NCBI GenBank assembly: GCA_964371035.1
Contig: CAYJLG010000008.1
Coordinates: forward strand, 20,952-84,951
DNA: 64,000 nt
Source: UBA1535 sp964371035
GTDB lineage: Bacteria; Bacillota; Clostridia; Tissierellales; Sedimentibacteraceae
Direction: 5' to 3'
Shown: in pieces, positions 15,086 to 23,794 of the stretch
Layout: every line of letters begins with the position of its first letter
How positions within the stretch are numbered: the first letter of the stretch is position 1
Notes under the pieces: model-generated
What the model was told of the DNA's origin: nothing
Databases searched by the model: none
Seen by the model: the letters and a program-made list of their open reading frames with translations, nothing else
Made by a program: the position numbers and the translations under genes

Positions 15086-16798
15086 TTAACATGCTTCTAA
15101 AGATTTAGAAGTTAAATATTGTTTAATTTCTTCAGCCGTTCCTAGTTTTAATGCTTCTTCTAGCATGAGTTCACAATCTGATTTTTTTAGTTGCCTTATC
15201 TGCTTTCTAATCGATAGTATCGAGGATGGAGGCATGCTGAATTCGTCTAAGCCCATACCAATAAGCAGTGGTATCAGTTCGCTTGAACTAGCCATATCTC
15301 CACACATACCTACCATTATTCCTGCTTCATGCCCTTTTTGTATTACGTATCTTATTAATCGTAGAACCGCTGGATCACATTGATTGTATAGGTAGCTAAT
15401 TCTAGAGTTCATTCTATCTGCGGCAAGCATGTATTGCATTAAGTCATTGGTACCTATGCTGAAAAAATCAACTTCTCGGGCTAACACATCCGCGAGTACT
15501 GCAGCTGAAGGTATCTCTATCATGATGCCTAGTTGTATAGAGTTGCCTACTATAAAGCCTTCGTTGATTAGCTCTTCTTTGGCTTCAAAATATAATTTTT
15601 TGGCTGCTTTTAATTCTTCTAGATTCGATATCATCGGAAACATGATTTTTATATTTCCATGAGCTCCTGCTCTGATTATAGCTCTAAGCTGAGTCTTAAA
15701 TATATCTGTTTGTTCTAGACATAATCGTATTGCTCTATATCCTAAAAATGGATTTTCTTCTTTTGGTATGTCTAGATAATCTATGTTTTTATCTCCACCT
15801 ACATCTAGTGTTCTTATTATTACGCTTTTGTTTCCTAGTTTTTCTATTATTTCTTTGTATGCTATGAATTGTTCTTCTTCTGTAGGCAATCTGTCTCTAC
15901 TCATATATATAAATTCAGTTCTTGTTAGTCCTATACCTTCGGCATCATTGTCTAATGCGTAAGAAATATCTGATGGCAAGCCAATGTTTGCTTCAAGTTT
16001 AGGTGAAAATCCATCTGTTGTGATAGTTTCGAGACCTTTTTGAATTTTTAGCTCTATTTTTCGCGATTCATAAATTTTCTTTTTTAATGTCAATTCTTCA
16101 AGAATTTTATCTTTTGGATCAGTAAAAATTTCACCAGTCATTCCATCACAAATAATCAGATCATTGTCTTGAACTTTGTCGAATATGCCATCTACGCCTA
16201 CAACTGTTGGAATTTCTAATGTTTTTGCTATGATTGCTACGTGTGATGTTTTTCCACCTTTTTCGAGTATTATTCCAGATACATTAGCTATATCCATATG
16301 TGCAGTTTCCGAAGGTGATAAATCTTTTGCTACAATAACAGTATTTGGTTTTAGCTGACTAAAGTTTACTTCGCTTGTGCCGATAATTTTTTTTGTTAAT
16401 CTGCTGAAAATATCTTTTAAATCGTCAGCTCTGTATATCATGAATTCATCATCTATGTTTTCTATCATTTTGATGTAATTATCAAAGATTTTTTTTACTG
16501 CGTATTCGCAATTTATTTTTTGGTTTGTGACGAGTGCTTTAATTTCATCAAACACTATTTCATCTTGTAAAATCAATTCGTGTGCATAAAAAATTTCGGC
16601 TTCTTTATCGCCTATATTTTTAGCAGTAATTTCAAACAACTTTTTTGTGTCTTCTATGCAAACAGATATTGCGTTGTCAAGTTTTTTGATTTCTTTATCT
16701 ACATCATCAATTTTTAGTTTTTTTATGTTTTCTGTTTTGCGTTCTACTTTTAAAATATTACCTATTCCAACTCCGTATGATACACCTATTCCATTCAT
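15086..16798 (-). CDS. ptsI: Phosphoenolpyruvate-protein phosphotransferase (PTS enzyme I)
   Basis: Enzyme I takes phosphate from phosphoenolpyruvate and passes it to HPr, starting sugar uptake by the phosphotransferase system. The active-site histidine is in GGKTSHVAIIAKT near residue 190. The C-terminal PEP-binding barrel shows GIGLTRTEFIYMSR, the second signature DFFSIGTNDLMQYMLAADR, and the catalytic cysteine in GMCGDM. The 570-residue length is standard. GAGG precedes ATG. No ptsH or sugar permease lies nearby, so HPr must be encoded elsewhere. Regulation is not evident. Confidence 0.96.
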   Translation of the reverse strand: MNGIGVSYGVGIGNILKVERKTENIKKLKIDDVDKEIKKLDNAISVCIEDTKKLFEITAKNIGDKEAEIFYAHELILQDEIVFDEIKALVTNQKINCEYAVKKIFDNYIKMIENIDDEFMIYRADDLKDIFSRLTKKIIGTSEVNFSQLKPNTVIVAKDLSPSETAHMDIANVSGIILEKGGKTSHVAIIAKTLEIPTVVGVDGIFDKVQDNDLIICDGMTGEIFTDPKDKILEELTLKKKIYESRKIELKIQKGLETITTDGFSPKLEANIGLPSDISYALDNDAEGIGLTRTEFIYMSRDRLPTEEEQFIAYKEIIEKLGNKSVIIRTLDVGGDKNIDYLDIPKEENPFLGYRAIRLCLEQTDIFKTQLRAIIRAGAHGNIKIMFPMISNLEELKAAKKLYFEAKEELINEGFIVGNSIQLGIMIEIPSAAVLADVLAREVDFFSIGTNDLMQYMLAADRMNSRISYLYNQCDPAVLRLIRYVIQKGHEAGIMVGMCGDMASSSELIPLLIGMGLDEFSMPPSSILSIRKQIRQLKKSDCELMLEEALKLGTAEEIKQYLTSKSLEAC

Positions 16799-16891
16799 GT
16801 GAACCTCATTGATTAATTGATTTTACTGTCGTCGATTTTATTGTACATTAATGTAGATTATATTTCTTTTTTAGCTATTTGTCAATGTTTT

Positions 16892-17261
16892 ATTGCTATT
16901 CACAATGGATGTGTTAAAAGGTTATTATTCACAGTCTATACCTGATGTTAAAAGGGAAAAAATAGTAAAATATGGAAGCCTTATGGAGATTGGATTAAGT
17001 TATGTGAAGTTTTATAAGCGTTATAGTCATCTTATGGCTTATCCCTAGAGATATACAGAGTTATGACTTTGCGAATAAAACCGATCATGCCCTAACCCCA
17101 TTTTCTAAATGAAAATGGCGGTAGGTCATATGCATGGAGAACCAAATATTTGTGAGTATAACGAGCAAAAAGTTCTGCGCCATACAACTTCCCAATCGGA
17201 GTACTCGCAACAGATTTTATTATTTTTCCTGTTGAAATTTCATTTGACTGTTAATAATAAG
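16892..17261 (+). repeat. MITE-like element A (about 370 bp) with 8-bp target duplication
   Basis: This non-coding element is flanked by AATGTTTT at 16884-16891 and 17262-17269. The left end is ATTGCTATTCACA; the right end is GACTGTTAATAATAAG, its imperfect inverse. A GGAAAAAATAGTAAAAT-type stretch near the left end is mirrored by ATTTTATTATTTTTCC at 17215-17229. A second copy of the left end begins at 16921, showing a short internal duplication. The centre also contains about 100 bases absent from other copies (17082-17183), with a hairpin of its own. It fills most of the gap 16799-17389. Confidence 0.75.
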
Positions 17262-17389
17262 AATGTTTTAACCCAGTATTAAAATGTAATGAAAATGTTA
17301 TATACAAATTTTAATTGTCTGTTATAATTAAATATGAACAATTTTTTATTTTAATTTGATTTGCAAAATAAATGAGAGAGGATGAATTT

Positions 17390-19558
17390 ATGAAAATAAC
17401 TAATTTTGTTTCTAAATTTAAAGTTAAAACGATAAGTGTTTTAACATCTTTATTGCTTTTAAATTCAATTTTTTCACCTATGTATTCTAGTATAGCTTAC
17501 GCAGAAGATGATTCTAATGTTACTATAATACTAAATGGTGAAAAGTTTTCATCAGAAGTTCAAGCATTTTTTAAAGATAACAGAACAATGGTACCTTTGA
17601 GAGCTGTTTCTGAGGAATTGGGAGCTGAAGTCATTTGGGACGGAGAGTACGGTTCTGTTACAATTTCTAAAGATGGCTCACAGGTGGAATTGTTTTTAGA
17701 CAATCGAATAGTAGCGTATACTAGCAATGGTGTAACTACATATGATGTTTCTGACGTTGCTCCAGTAGCCATTGATGGTTCTACTTTTGTACCTTTAAAA
17801 CTAGTAGGAAATGTATTAGGCTTGGATGCAACTTGGGATGCCTCTACAGGGTATGTGCATCTGGATGATAGTATCACTAATGAAAAATTGAATTTTTTCG
17901 ACTTAGAGATTTCAAATATTTATGATGGACAGATAATTTCAGGCGCTACTCAGCTTTCTATAAGCGGCGCTCATACGCTACCATCCAATGCTTATAGATT
18001 GAGTTATTTTTTACTTGATAGCGATACAGGTATGGGGAAAATAGTAGCACAAACTAATGATTTTAGCGAAACTATAGAATTCTTGCCTGATATGTCTTTG
18101 GAAGGCAGTGGCGCATTAGCTGCAGTAGTTTTTGATAGTCAAGGAAATTTCATCGCTGGAACTGCTAAATCTGTAATTGTTGATATCGCTCACAATGTCA
18201 CACTTACAGGTGTAACGGAAGGCGAATGGCTAACTACTACTACTCCATTGACGTGTGATCTTAATTTTGTTCCTGAATTTGTTAAATATGAAATACATTA
18301 TCCAAATAGAGAAGTTGCGATGGATCCATATATCACAGAAGAAATTGATCCGTTTGGAAGTTTTGGATATTATGTAGAACCTTTTGAAAATGGGCTTGTA
18401 TCATTAAGAGTTGTAGCTTATGATTCTAATGCTACTCCTTATTATAGTGATTTTATAAATGTAAATGTAAGCGCTACATATCCTCCACCTGCTGCTCCAT
18501 ATGTGAATTTAAACTATATTGACTTAGAAAGTGTCGGAGTAGTTCCTGTTACTCTATCTATTTCAAGAAATTTTGAGAATGTTAGCTCCACAAATTATTA
18601 TGCTAAAAATGTAACTACAGGTGAAGTTAAACTTTTACACCAAGTAGGATATGGAGATTATAGTTGGTTTCCAGGTCCAGATATGGCTGGAACTTGGGAT
18701 TTATACGTAACTTGCTCGACTAATGCAGGCAATACTTATACTAGTAATACAAGAAGAGTGACAGTTCCTAATACTACTAGCCTTACATTGAAAGGTATCG
18801 GTCCAAACGAAGTTATCACAGAGGCATTTTCTATAAGTTCTAGTGCTAATGTAAGCGTGACGGATGTGTCTTATGTACTAAGTAATCCACATAATGGTTC
18901 ACAAGTCACTATCGGAGTAGCATCTGATACTTCTACTGAAGTTACTTTTACTCCTACTGATATAAATGAGGGTGTGCGCCATATTCAAGCTTTTGCTACT
19001 ACTTTAACAGGTCAAGTAATTAAATCAGAAGTTGTGCCGATAGAATTTTACTTTGGCGAGTTGTTCGGAGCTCAACCGATAGTTGCACAAGAAAATTTTA
19101 TAGATTTTGTTACACCTATGGCTGTTCAAACTCTTAAGAAAAATGGTATGTCTGCTTCTTTACAGATCGCTCAAACTATATTGGAAACTGGTTGGGGTCA
19201 ATCTGTACCTGTAGATAGATATTCTGGGTTATTTTCTAACAACTTGTTTGGAATAAAAGGAACAGGTGATGCAGGTTCGGTGCTTGTTGGGACTTGGGAA
19301 GAATATTATGGAACAGTTTATCGAATTGATGACTATTTCAGAGCTTATTCTTCGCCTGAGATAAGTTGGAATGACAAAGAAAAACTTGTTTTGGATAATG
19401 ATAGATATAACCCTTATGAAGAGGTAATGTATGATTATGTTCAAGGTGCATATGCGCTAAAAAGATGTGGCTATGCAACTGATAGTGCTTATGCGTTTAA
19501 ACTTATCTATCTTGTAGATAGATATAATTTAGATGAACTTGATAATCAAAAAATTTAA
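17390..19558 (+). CDS. Secreted N-acetylglucosaminidase with copper-amine-oxidase-type stalk domain
   Basis: This is an exported cell-wall hydrolase. A signal peptide spans about residues 1-37, ending near SIAYAEDD. Residues 40-155 form a stalk domain of the copper amine oxidase N-terminal type, shown by NRTMVPLRAVSEELGA and STFVPLKLVGNVLG. Repeated beta-rich regions fill the middle. The C-terminal 150 residues are a glucosaminidase (FlgJ/LytD-like) domain with SLQIAQTILETGWGQS, which holds the catalytic glutamate, and NNLFGIKG. The reading frame opens at 17372, but AGAGAGG before ATG at 17390 fixes the start, giving 722 residues. It stands alone behind element A. It probably acts in peptidoglycan turnover. 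Confidence 0.85.
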   Translation: MKITNFVSKFKVKTISVLTSLLLLNSIFSPMYSSIAYAEDDSNVTIILNGEKFSSEVQAFFKDNRTMVPLRAVSEELGAEVIWDGEYGSVTISKDGSQVELFLDNRIVAYTSNGVTTYDVSDVAPVAIDGSTFVPLKLVGNVLGLDATWDASTGYVHLDDSITNEKLNFFDLEISNIYDGQIISGATQLSISGAHTLPSNAYRLSYFLLDSDTGMGKIVAQTNDFSETIEFLPDMSLEGSGALAAVVFDSQGNFIAGTAKSVIVDIAHNVTLTGVTEGEWLTTTTPLTCDLNFVPEFVKYEIHYPNREVAMDPYITEEIDPFGSFGYYVEPFENGLVSLRVVAYDSNATPYYSDFINVNVSATYPPPAAPYVNLNYIDLESVGVVPVTLSISRNFENVSSTNYYAKNVTTGEVKLLHQVGYGDYSWFPGPDMAGTWDLYVTCSTNAGNTYTSNTRRVTVPNTTSLTLKGIGPNEVITEAFSISSSANVSVTDVSYVLSNPHNGSQVTIGVASDTSTEVTFTPTDINEGVRHIQAFATTLTGQVIKSEVVPIEFYFGELFGAQPIVAQENFIDFVTPMAVQTLKKNGMSASLQIAQTILETGWGQSVPVDRYSGLFSNNLFGIKGTGDAGSVLVGTWEEYYGTVYRIDDYFRAYSSPEISWNDKEKLVLDNDRYNPYEEVMYDYVQGAYALKRCGYATDSAYAFKLIYLVDRYNLDELDNQKI

Positions 19559-19617
19559 AAAACTCTGTTCTAATTCACACTATTATGGTATACTTAAGAG
19601 GTGTTGTAATATTTTAG

Positions 19618-19654
19618 GTACATTTCGCAGATGAACGACCTTCTGCGAAAGTAC
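19618..19654 (+). other. Hairpin in the nox upstream region
   Basis: GTACATTTCGCAGA and TCTGCGAAAGTAC pair over an 11-base loop with one bulge. The 3' side is followed by TTATTATAAT rather than a clean T-run. It lies 26 bases before the nox ribosome-binding region. It may be a weak terminator for the glucosaminidase gene or a leader structure or operator for nox. Confidence 0.5.
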
Positions 19655-19683
19655 TTATTATAATAAAATTTGGAGGTATTTAT

Positions 19684-21018
19684 ATGAGTAAAATTGTGGT
19701 AGTAGGAGCAAATCATGCAGGTACTTGTTGTGTAAACACTATTTTAGACAACTACAAGGGGAATGAAGTTACAGTGTTTGATTCAAACAGCAATATCAGC
19801 TTTTTAGGGTGTGGCATGGCACTATGGATAGGTAAACAAATAGACGGACCAGATGGACTTTTTTATTCTTCTAAGGAAAAACTTCAAGAAAAAGGTGCAA
19901 AAATCTACATGGAAACACGTGTTGATTCTATCGATTTTGAAAAAAAGATAGTTTATGCTACGGGAAAAAATGGTGAAAAACATGAAGAAACGTATGACAA
20001 ATTAGTTTTAGCGACTGGTTCATGGCCTATAGAGCCAAATATTCCTGGCGCAGATTTAGAAAATGTTCAATATGTAAAGCTTTATCAGCACGCAGAAGAA
20101 GTAATTAAAAAATTAGACAGTGATGATAGTATTAAAAATGTTACTGTTGTAGGTGCAGGATATATAGGTGTTGAACTTGCCGAAGCTTTCCAAAGATGGG
20201 GAAAAAATACTACTCTTATAGATATTGCAGACTGCTGTCTGTCAACTTATTATGATGATGTTTTCACAACTAAAATGTCAGATGTTTTGAAAAAAAACGG
20301 AGTCAATTTAGAATATGCACAAAGAGTTGTGAAAATTGAAGGAACGAATCACGTTGAAAAAGTCATAACTGATAAAAAGGAAATTGATGCAGATATGGTT
20401 GTTTTAGCAGTAGGTTTTAATCCAAATTCAAGTTTAGGAAAACAAAACTTAGAGCTATTTAAAAACGGTGCCTATAAGGTAGATTTGACTCAGATGACTA
20501 GCATGCCAGATGTTTACGCAATAGGAGATTGTGCAACAGTATATGATAATTCAATCAAAGATACAAGTTATATCGCTCTCGCTACAAATGCTGTACGTTC
20601 GGGAATAGTGGCTGCACACAATGTCTGTGGTACTAAACTTGAATCTATAGGAGTGCAAGGTTCAAATGGAATTTCAATCTACGGATATAACATGGTTTCA
20701 ACTGGACTCACGCTTAAGCAAGCGCTTAATAATGGCTATGATGCTGATTGTACTGATTTTACAGACAACCAAAAGCCTGAATTTATCAGAGAAAACCAAG
20801 AAGTGTCTATTCGTATAGTATATGATAAAAAAACTAGACGAGTACTAGGTGCACAGATAGCGTCGTATTATGATGTTTCTATGGGAATACACATGTTTTC
20901 ATTGGCTGTGCAAGAAGGGGTTACTATAGATAAATTAAAACTTTTAGATATATTTTTCTTGCCTCATTTCAATAAACCGTATAATTATATTACGATGGCT
21001 GCATTAACAAGCAAATAA
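19684..21018 (+). CDS. nox: NADH oxidase (water-forming type, CoA-disulfide reductase family)
   Basis: This FAD enzyme oxidises NADH with oxygen, helping an anaerobe remove oxygen and recycle NAD. An FAD-binding GxGxxG-type motif (VVVGANHAGT) opens the protein. The redox-active cysteine sits in SFLGCGMALWIG near residue 43. A second dinucleotide fold has VVGAGYIGVELAE near residue 160, and YAIGDCA binds the flavin. The 444-residue length and this single-cysteine motif match Nox rather than disulfide reductases with a CxxxxC pair. TTTGGAGG precedes ATG. Whether the product is water or peroxide cannot be decided from sequence alone. Confidence 0.9.
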   Translation: MSKIVVVGANHAGTCCVNTILDNYKGNEVTVFDSNSNISFLGCGMALWIGKQIDGPDGLFYSSKEKLQEKGAKIYMETRVDSIDFEKKIVYATGKNGEKHEETYDKLVLATGSWPIEPNIPGADLENVQYVKLYQHAEEVIKKLDSDDSIKNVTVVGAGYIGVELAEAFQRWGKNTTLIDIADCCLSTYYDDVFTTKMSDVLKKNGVNLEYAQRVVKIEGTNHVEKVITDKKEIDADMVVLAVGFNPNSSLGKQNLELFKNGAYKVDLTQMTSMPDVYAIGDCATVYDNSIKDTSYIALATNAVRSGIVAAHNVCGTKLESIGVQGSNGISIYGYNMVSTGLTLKQALNNGYDADCTDFTDNQKPEFIRENQEVSIRIVYDKKTRRVLGAQIASYYDVSMGIHMFSLAVQEGVTIDKLKLLDIFFLPHFNKPYNYITMAALTSK

Positions 21019-21048
21019 AAAGCAGGGCTTATATAGCCTTGCTTTTTT
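21019..21048. terminator. Terminator between nox and the CBS-domain gene
   Basis: AAAGCAGGGCT and AGCCTTGCTTT pair over a TATAT loop, followed by TTT on the plus strand. It also serves the convergent gene ending at 21074. Confidence 0.75.
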
Positions 21049-21073
21049 AATATAACTATTTGTGCATGAATTT

Positions 21074-21709
21074 CTAGTTTTCATTTTGGCTTGTTCTTAC
21101 ATTGAAACCATTTTTCTTTAATGCATTTATGATTTTATCAAAATCTTCACAATCTACACTCAAGTAGATTTCCTGTAAGTTCATTACGTTTGTATCTATT
21201 TGCACGATGTTCTTTATATTTCCACCAGCTTTTGCAATCGTGTCTGTCATTTTTGCTATAGTACCTTTGAAATTGCTTGTATAAACTGTTAACACATTTA
21301 CTCTGTCCCCAAAAATATTTTGATATTGTTTGAAGATAGACTGATGTGTAACTATTCCTTGCAACTCATTTTTTTCATCTACTATAGGGATAAATCTATA
21401 TTTTGATGTAATGAAAATTGCTGCTGCATCTTCAATCGGAATATTTTGACTTATTGTAATAATATGTGTTTTTACAAAGTCTTCTATGCTTTTTTTCAAA
21501 AATTCTAATTTTGAAACCGAATCATAATTTTTAAAATATTCCTCAAACACAGTTTCTTTAGAGAATACTCCAAAAAATTTATTTTCTTTCAAAACAGGCA
21601 AAGACAATAATCTGTTTTCCTCAAGTAGGTTGAGTGCTTCTTCAACTGTTGTGTCTGCATTCAGGCATACTAACTGATTAGATGGAATCATTATCGCTTT
21701 TACTAACAT
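21074..21709 (-). CDS. CBS-domain pair protein with C-terminal ACT-like domain (AcuB-like)
   Basis: Two CBS motifs occupy about residues 1-130. Both have the alternating strand and helix pattern, with IPSNQLVCLNADTTVEEAL in the first and RFIPIVDEKNELQGIV in the second. The last 70 residues, with GTIAKMTDTIAKAGGNI, look like an ACT domain. CBS pairs usually sense adenine nucleotides and ACT domains sense amino acids or nickel. This combination is the AcuB architecture, whose target is uncertain. GGAGGTAAAAATT precedes the start. The gene is not obviously in an operon. Confidence 0.8.
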   Translation of the reverse strand: MLVKAIMIPSNQLVCLNADTTVEEALNLLEENRLLSLPVLKENKFFGVFSKETVFEEYFKNYDSVSKLEFLKKSIEDFVKTHIITISQNIPIEDAAAIFITSKYRFIPIVDEKNELQGIVTHQSIFKQYQNIFGDRVNVLTVYTSNFKGTIAKMTDTIAKAGGNIKNIVQIDTNVMNLQEIYLSVDCEDFDKIINALKKNGFNVRTSQNEN

Positions 21710-21815
21710 AATTTTTACCTCCGAAAATTACAATCTTAATAGTTGTATTGTAGCATAACACATAGTACTTGTCTATAACATATTTAAAAAAATCATCTCT
21801 TACATCCGTTATTCA

Positions 21816-21908
21816 TTGCTATTCACAGTCGATTTCTGGAGTAAATAAGGAAAAAGTAATAAAATATGGAAGTCAGATACTCAAATTATTAAGTTGTGTT
21901 TAAAGTTT
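21816..21908 (+). repeat. MITE-like element B, partial
   Basis: The left end ATTGCTATTCACAGTCGAT and the conserved GGAAAAAGTAATAAAATATGG stretch are clear. Sequence similarity fades through TTAAGTTGTGTT. The right half is absent because the copy abuts the stop codon of the pseudouridine synthase gene at 21909. It is a truncated copy or one eroded by deletion. Confidence 0.6.
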
Positions 21909-22901
21909 TTAATAAACTGTATCATTGTCTATATCGCCGAATATATTTTCTGCTATTTCTAAGAATTTTTTTGGTAATTTGGCTATGATTTTTTTTCGTT
22001 CCAAATAATGTAACGGTTCTTCGCATTTCATAAAAGAGAGTTTATATGCATGCAAAAATTGTGTAGACAAATCAAATTTTTGAGATATTTTTTGATTTAA
22101 AGCTCTATTCCCATATTTAGTATCTCCTATTATAGGAAAACCTGCCTGCGCTAAGTGCGCCCTAATCTGATGAGTTCTTCCCGTTATTAGATTTACTTCT
22201 ACGAGTGTAAAACCATCTCTATACATGATAGGTTTTACTATTGTTTCCATATCTTTGCCTTCATCACTGTCAGAATTTAAGACAGTTATCATATTCTTTT
22301 TTTCACTTTTAACCATTTTGTCTCTTAATACTATTTCTTCTTTTAGGTTTCCACCTACTATTGTCAGATAATATTTGTCTATGCAATTTTTTTCTTTTAA
22401 CATTTTGTTGAGCACCTGCACAGATTTGCTTGTTTTTCCAAACATTACAAGTCCTGTAGTGTTTCTATCAAGCCTATTTACAGGTGCAGGCGAAAATGTT
22501 CGTTCTAAATTTGGTGAATAATCACCTTTTTCAATCAAATATGATATAACTTGATTTGCCAAATGATTTTTCTTTTCTGTAGCATCGCCGTGTGTTAATA
22601 GCCCCAACGGTTTTTCTGCAATAAGTATATTTTCATCTTCGTATGCAATGTTAAATTGCTTTTTTGTTTTGATATTTTTTTTGTTTTCTGTCAATTTCGC
22701 CAACTCATCATCGCTAATGTACAAGTTTAGCTCATCACCAACATTTAGAAAAGTTTCTATTTTTGCTCTTTTGCCATTAATTTTTACATCTTTTCTTATG
22801 AGTTTGTAAATGTGGCTTAGAGGTGCATTTTTTAAATATTTTTTTAGAAATTTATCTAATCTTTGATCTTTTTCATTCTCTTTAATTATTAGCTTTATCA
22901 T
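21909..22901 (-). CDS. RluA-family 23S rRNA pseudouridine synthase
   Basis: The enzyme converts specific uridines of rRNA or tRNA to pseudouridine. An S4 RNA-binding domain opens the protein, with DQRLDKFLKKYLKNAP. The catalytic aspartate is in PVNRLDRNTTGLVMFGKT near residue 145, and the GRTHQIRAHLAQAGFPIIGD motif follows near residue 225. The length of about 330 residues is typical of RluC/RluD types. A frame from 22916 exists, but its ATG abuts a TATAAT box, so ATG at 22901 (MIKLIIKENE) is chosen. No Shine-Dalgarno sequence is present, which suggests a leaderless message. Substrate position is unknown. Confidence 0.85.
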   Translation of the reverse strand: MIKLIIKENEKDQRLDKFLKKYLKNAPLSHIYKLIRKDVKINGKRAKIETFLNVGDELNLYISDDELAKLTENKKNIKTKKQFNIAYEDENILIAEKPLGLLTHGDATEKKNHLANQVISYLIEKGDYSPNLERTFSPAPVNRLDRNTTGLVMFGKTSKSVQVLNKMLKEKNCIDKYYLTIVGGNLKEEIVLRDKMVKSEKKNMITVLNSDSDEGKDMETIVKPIMYRDGFTLVEVNLITGRTHQIRAHLAQAGFPIIGDTKYGNRALNQKISQKFDLSTQFLHAYKLSFMKCEEPLHYLERKKIIAKLPKKFLEIAENIFGDIDNDTVY

Positions 22902-22907
22902 AAGGTG

Positions 22908-22936
22908 ATTATACATTATTTATCTGGAGATTTCAA
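22908..22936 (-). promoter_or_regulatory. Sigma-A promoter giving a likely leaderless transcript
   Basis: TTGAAA (22936-22931) and a perfect TATAAT (22913-22908) are separated by 17 bases. Seven bases downstream of the -10 box the A of ATG at 22901 falls exactly where transcription should start. Confidence 0.65.
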
Positions 22937-23039
22937 TTTATATTTTCACCCAAAATTGCTGTAAATACCAAAAGGTAATGGTAAATCTTAGTATCTTACC
23001 ATCACCTTTTAATGAATAACATGCTTTTATCAATATTTT

Positions 23040-23792
23040 TTAAATTAATTTTTCATTATTTTTGCTTATTGAAATAATGTTTGTATTTGGAAATTTTGAT
23101 TGAAAATCGTCTTTAAATATTTTGGTAGTTTTAAATATTTCACAAAAATGCATAGGTATAAAGATTTTGGGATTTAGTTTTTGTATGAAATATTCCCCTC
23201 CCAAATGATAGTTTTCTTCAAGCCTATCATCAACAGGAAAAAAAGCTATATCTATGTCTTTTGTTGCTTTTTCTACGATAATATCTATAGTTTTTTTGAA
23301 TGATGTCTCCATGTTTTTTGCTTCATCTTCCGTATCACTATTCCATGCCCACCAATGCAAATCTCCTGCATGAAAAATGCTAATTTGTTCCTTTTTTATT
23401 AAGAATGCGACACCTTCGTCTGTCGAAAAAAAAGCTGCGATTTCTAAATCATCGACTTTGATTTCGTCTCTATGTTTCATAAAAACTATGCCTTCTTTTT
23501 TGTTGACTTCTTTTTTAATATCTCTGCTTAAAATGTATTGTGCATTTGAAAATCCAAATTCAAATACTTGTGGGTTAAAATGGTCAGAATGTGCATGTGA
23601 AAAAAATATGTATATTTTTTTTCCGGAGTCATTTATCTTAGTAATTAATTTTTCAAAATCAACATCATCTTTTTCAAAATTTTGAATATATTTCCAATAG
23701 TCAAACATCATATAGCAATCTTCAAGTTCTAAAATAAAACAGCTATGATATATATAGTAACAGTTTACTATTGAAGCTTGAATTTTGTCCAT
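23040..23792 (-). CDS. Metallo-beta-lactamase-fold hydrolase
   Basis: The zinc-binding HxHxDH motif is present as FFSHAHSDHFNP near residue 65. Further ligands are in IFHAGDLHWW and the late PMHFCEI segment. The 250-residue size and overall pattern resemble UlaG-like or YhfI-like members of the superfamily, which act on lactones, phosphodiesters or unknown substrates. The start is two bases after the stop of the aldolase gene, so it is the second gene of an fba operon. A link to sugar phosphate metabolism is possible but not shown. Confidence 0.8.
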   Translation of the reverse strand: MDKIQASIVNCYYIYHSCFILELEDCYMMFDYWKYIQNFEKDDVDFEKLITKINDSGKKIYIFFSHAHSDHFNPQVFEFGFSNAQYILSRDIKKEVNKKEGIVFMKHRDEIKVDDLEIAAFFSTDEGVAFLIKKEQISIFHAGDLHWWAWNSDTEDEAKNMETSFKKTIDIIVEKATKDIDIAFFPVDDRLEENYHLGGEYFIQKLNPKIFIPMHFCEIFKTTKIFKDDFQSKFPNTNIISISKNNEKLI

Positions 23793-23794
23793 GA

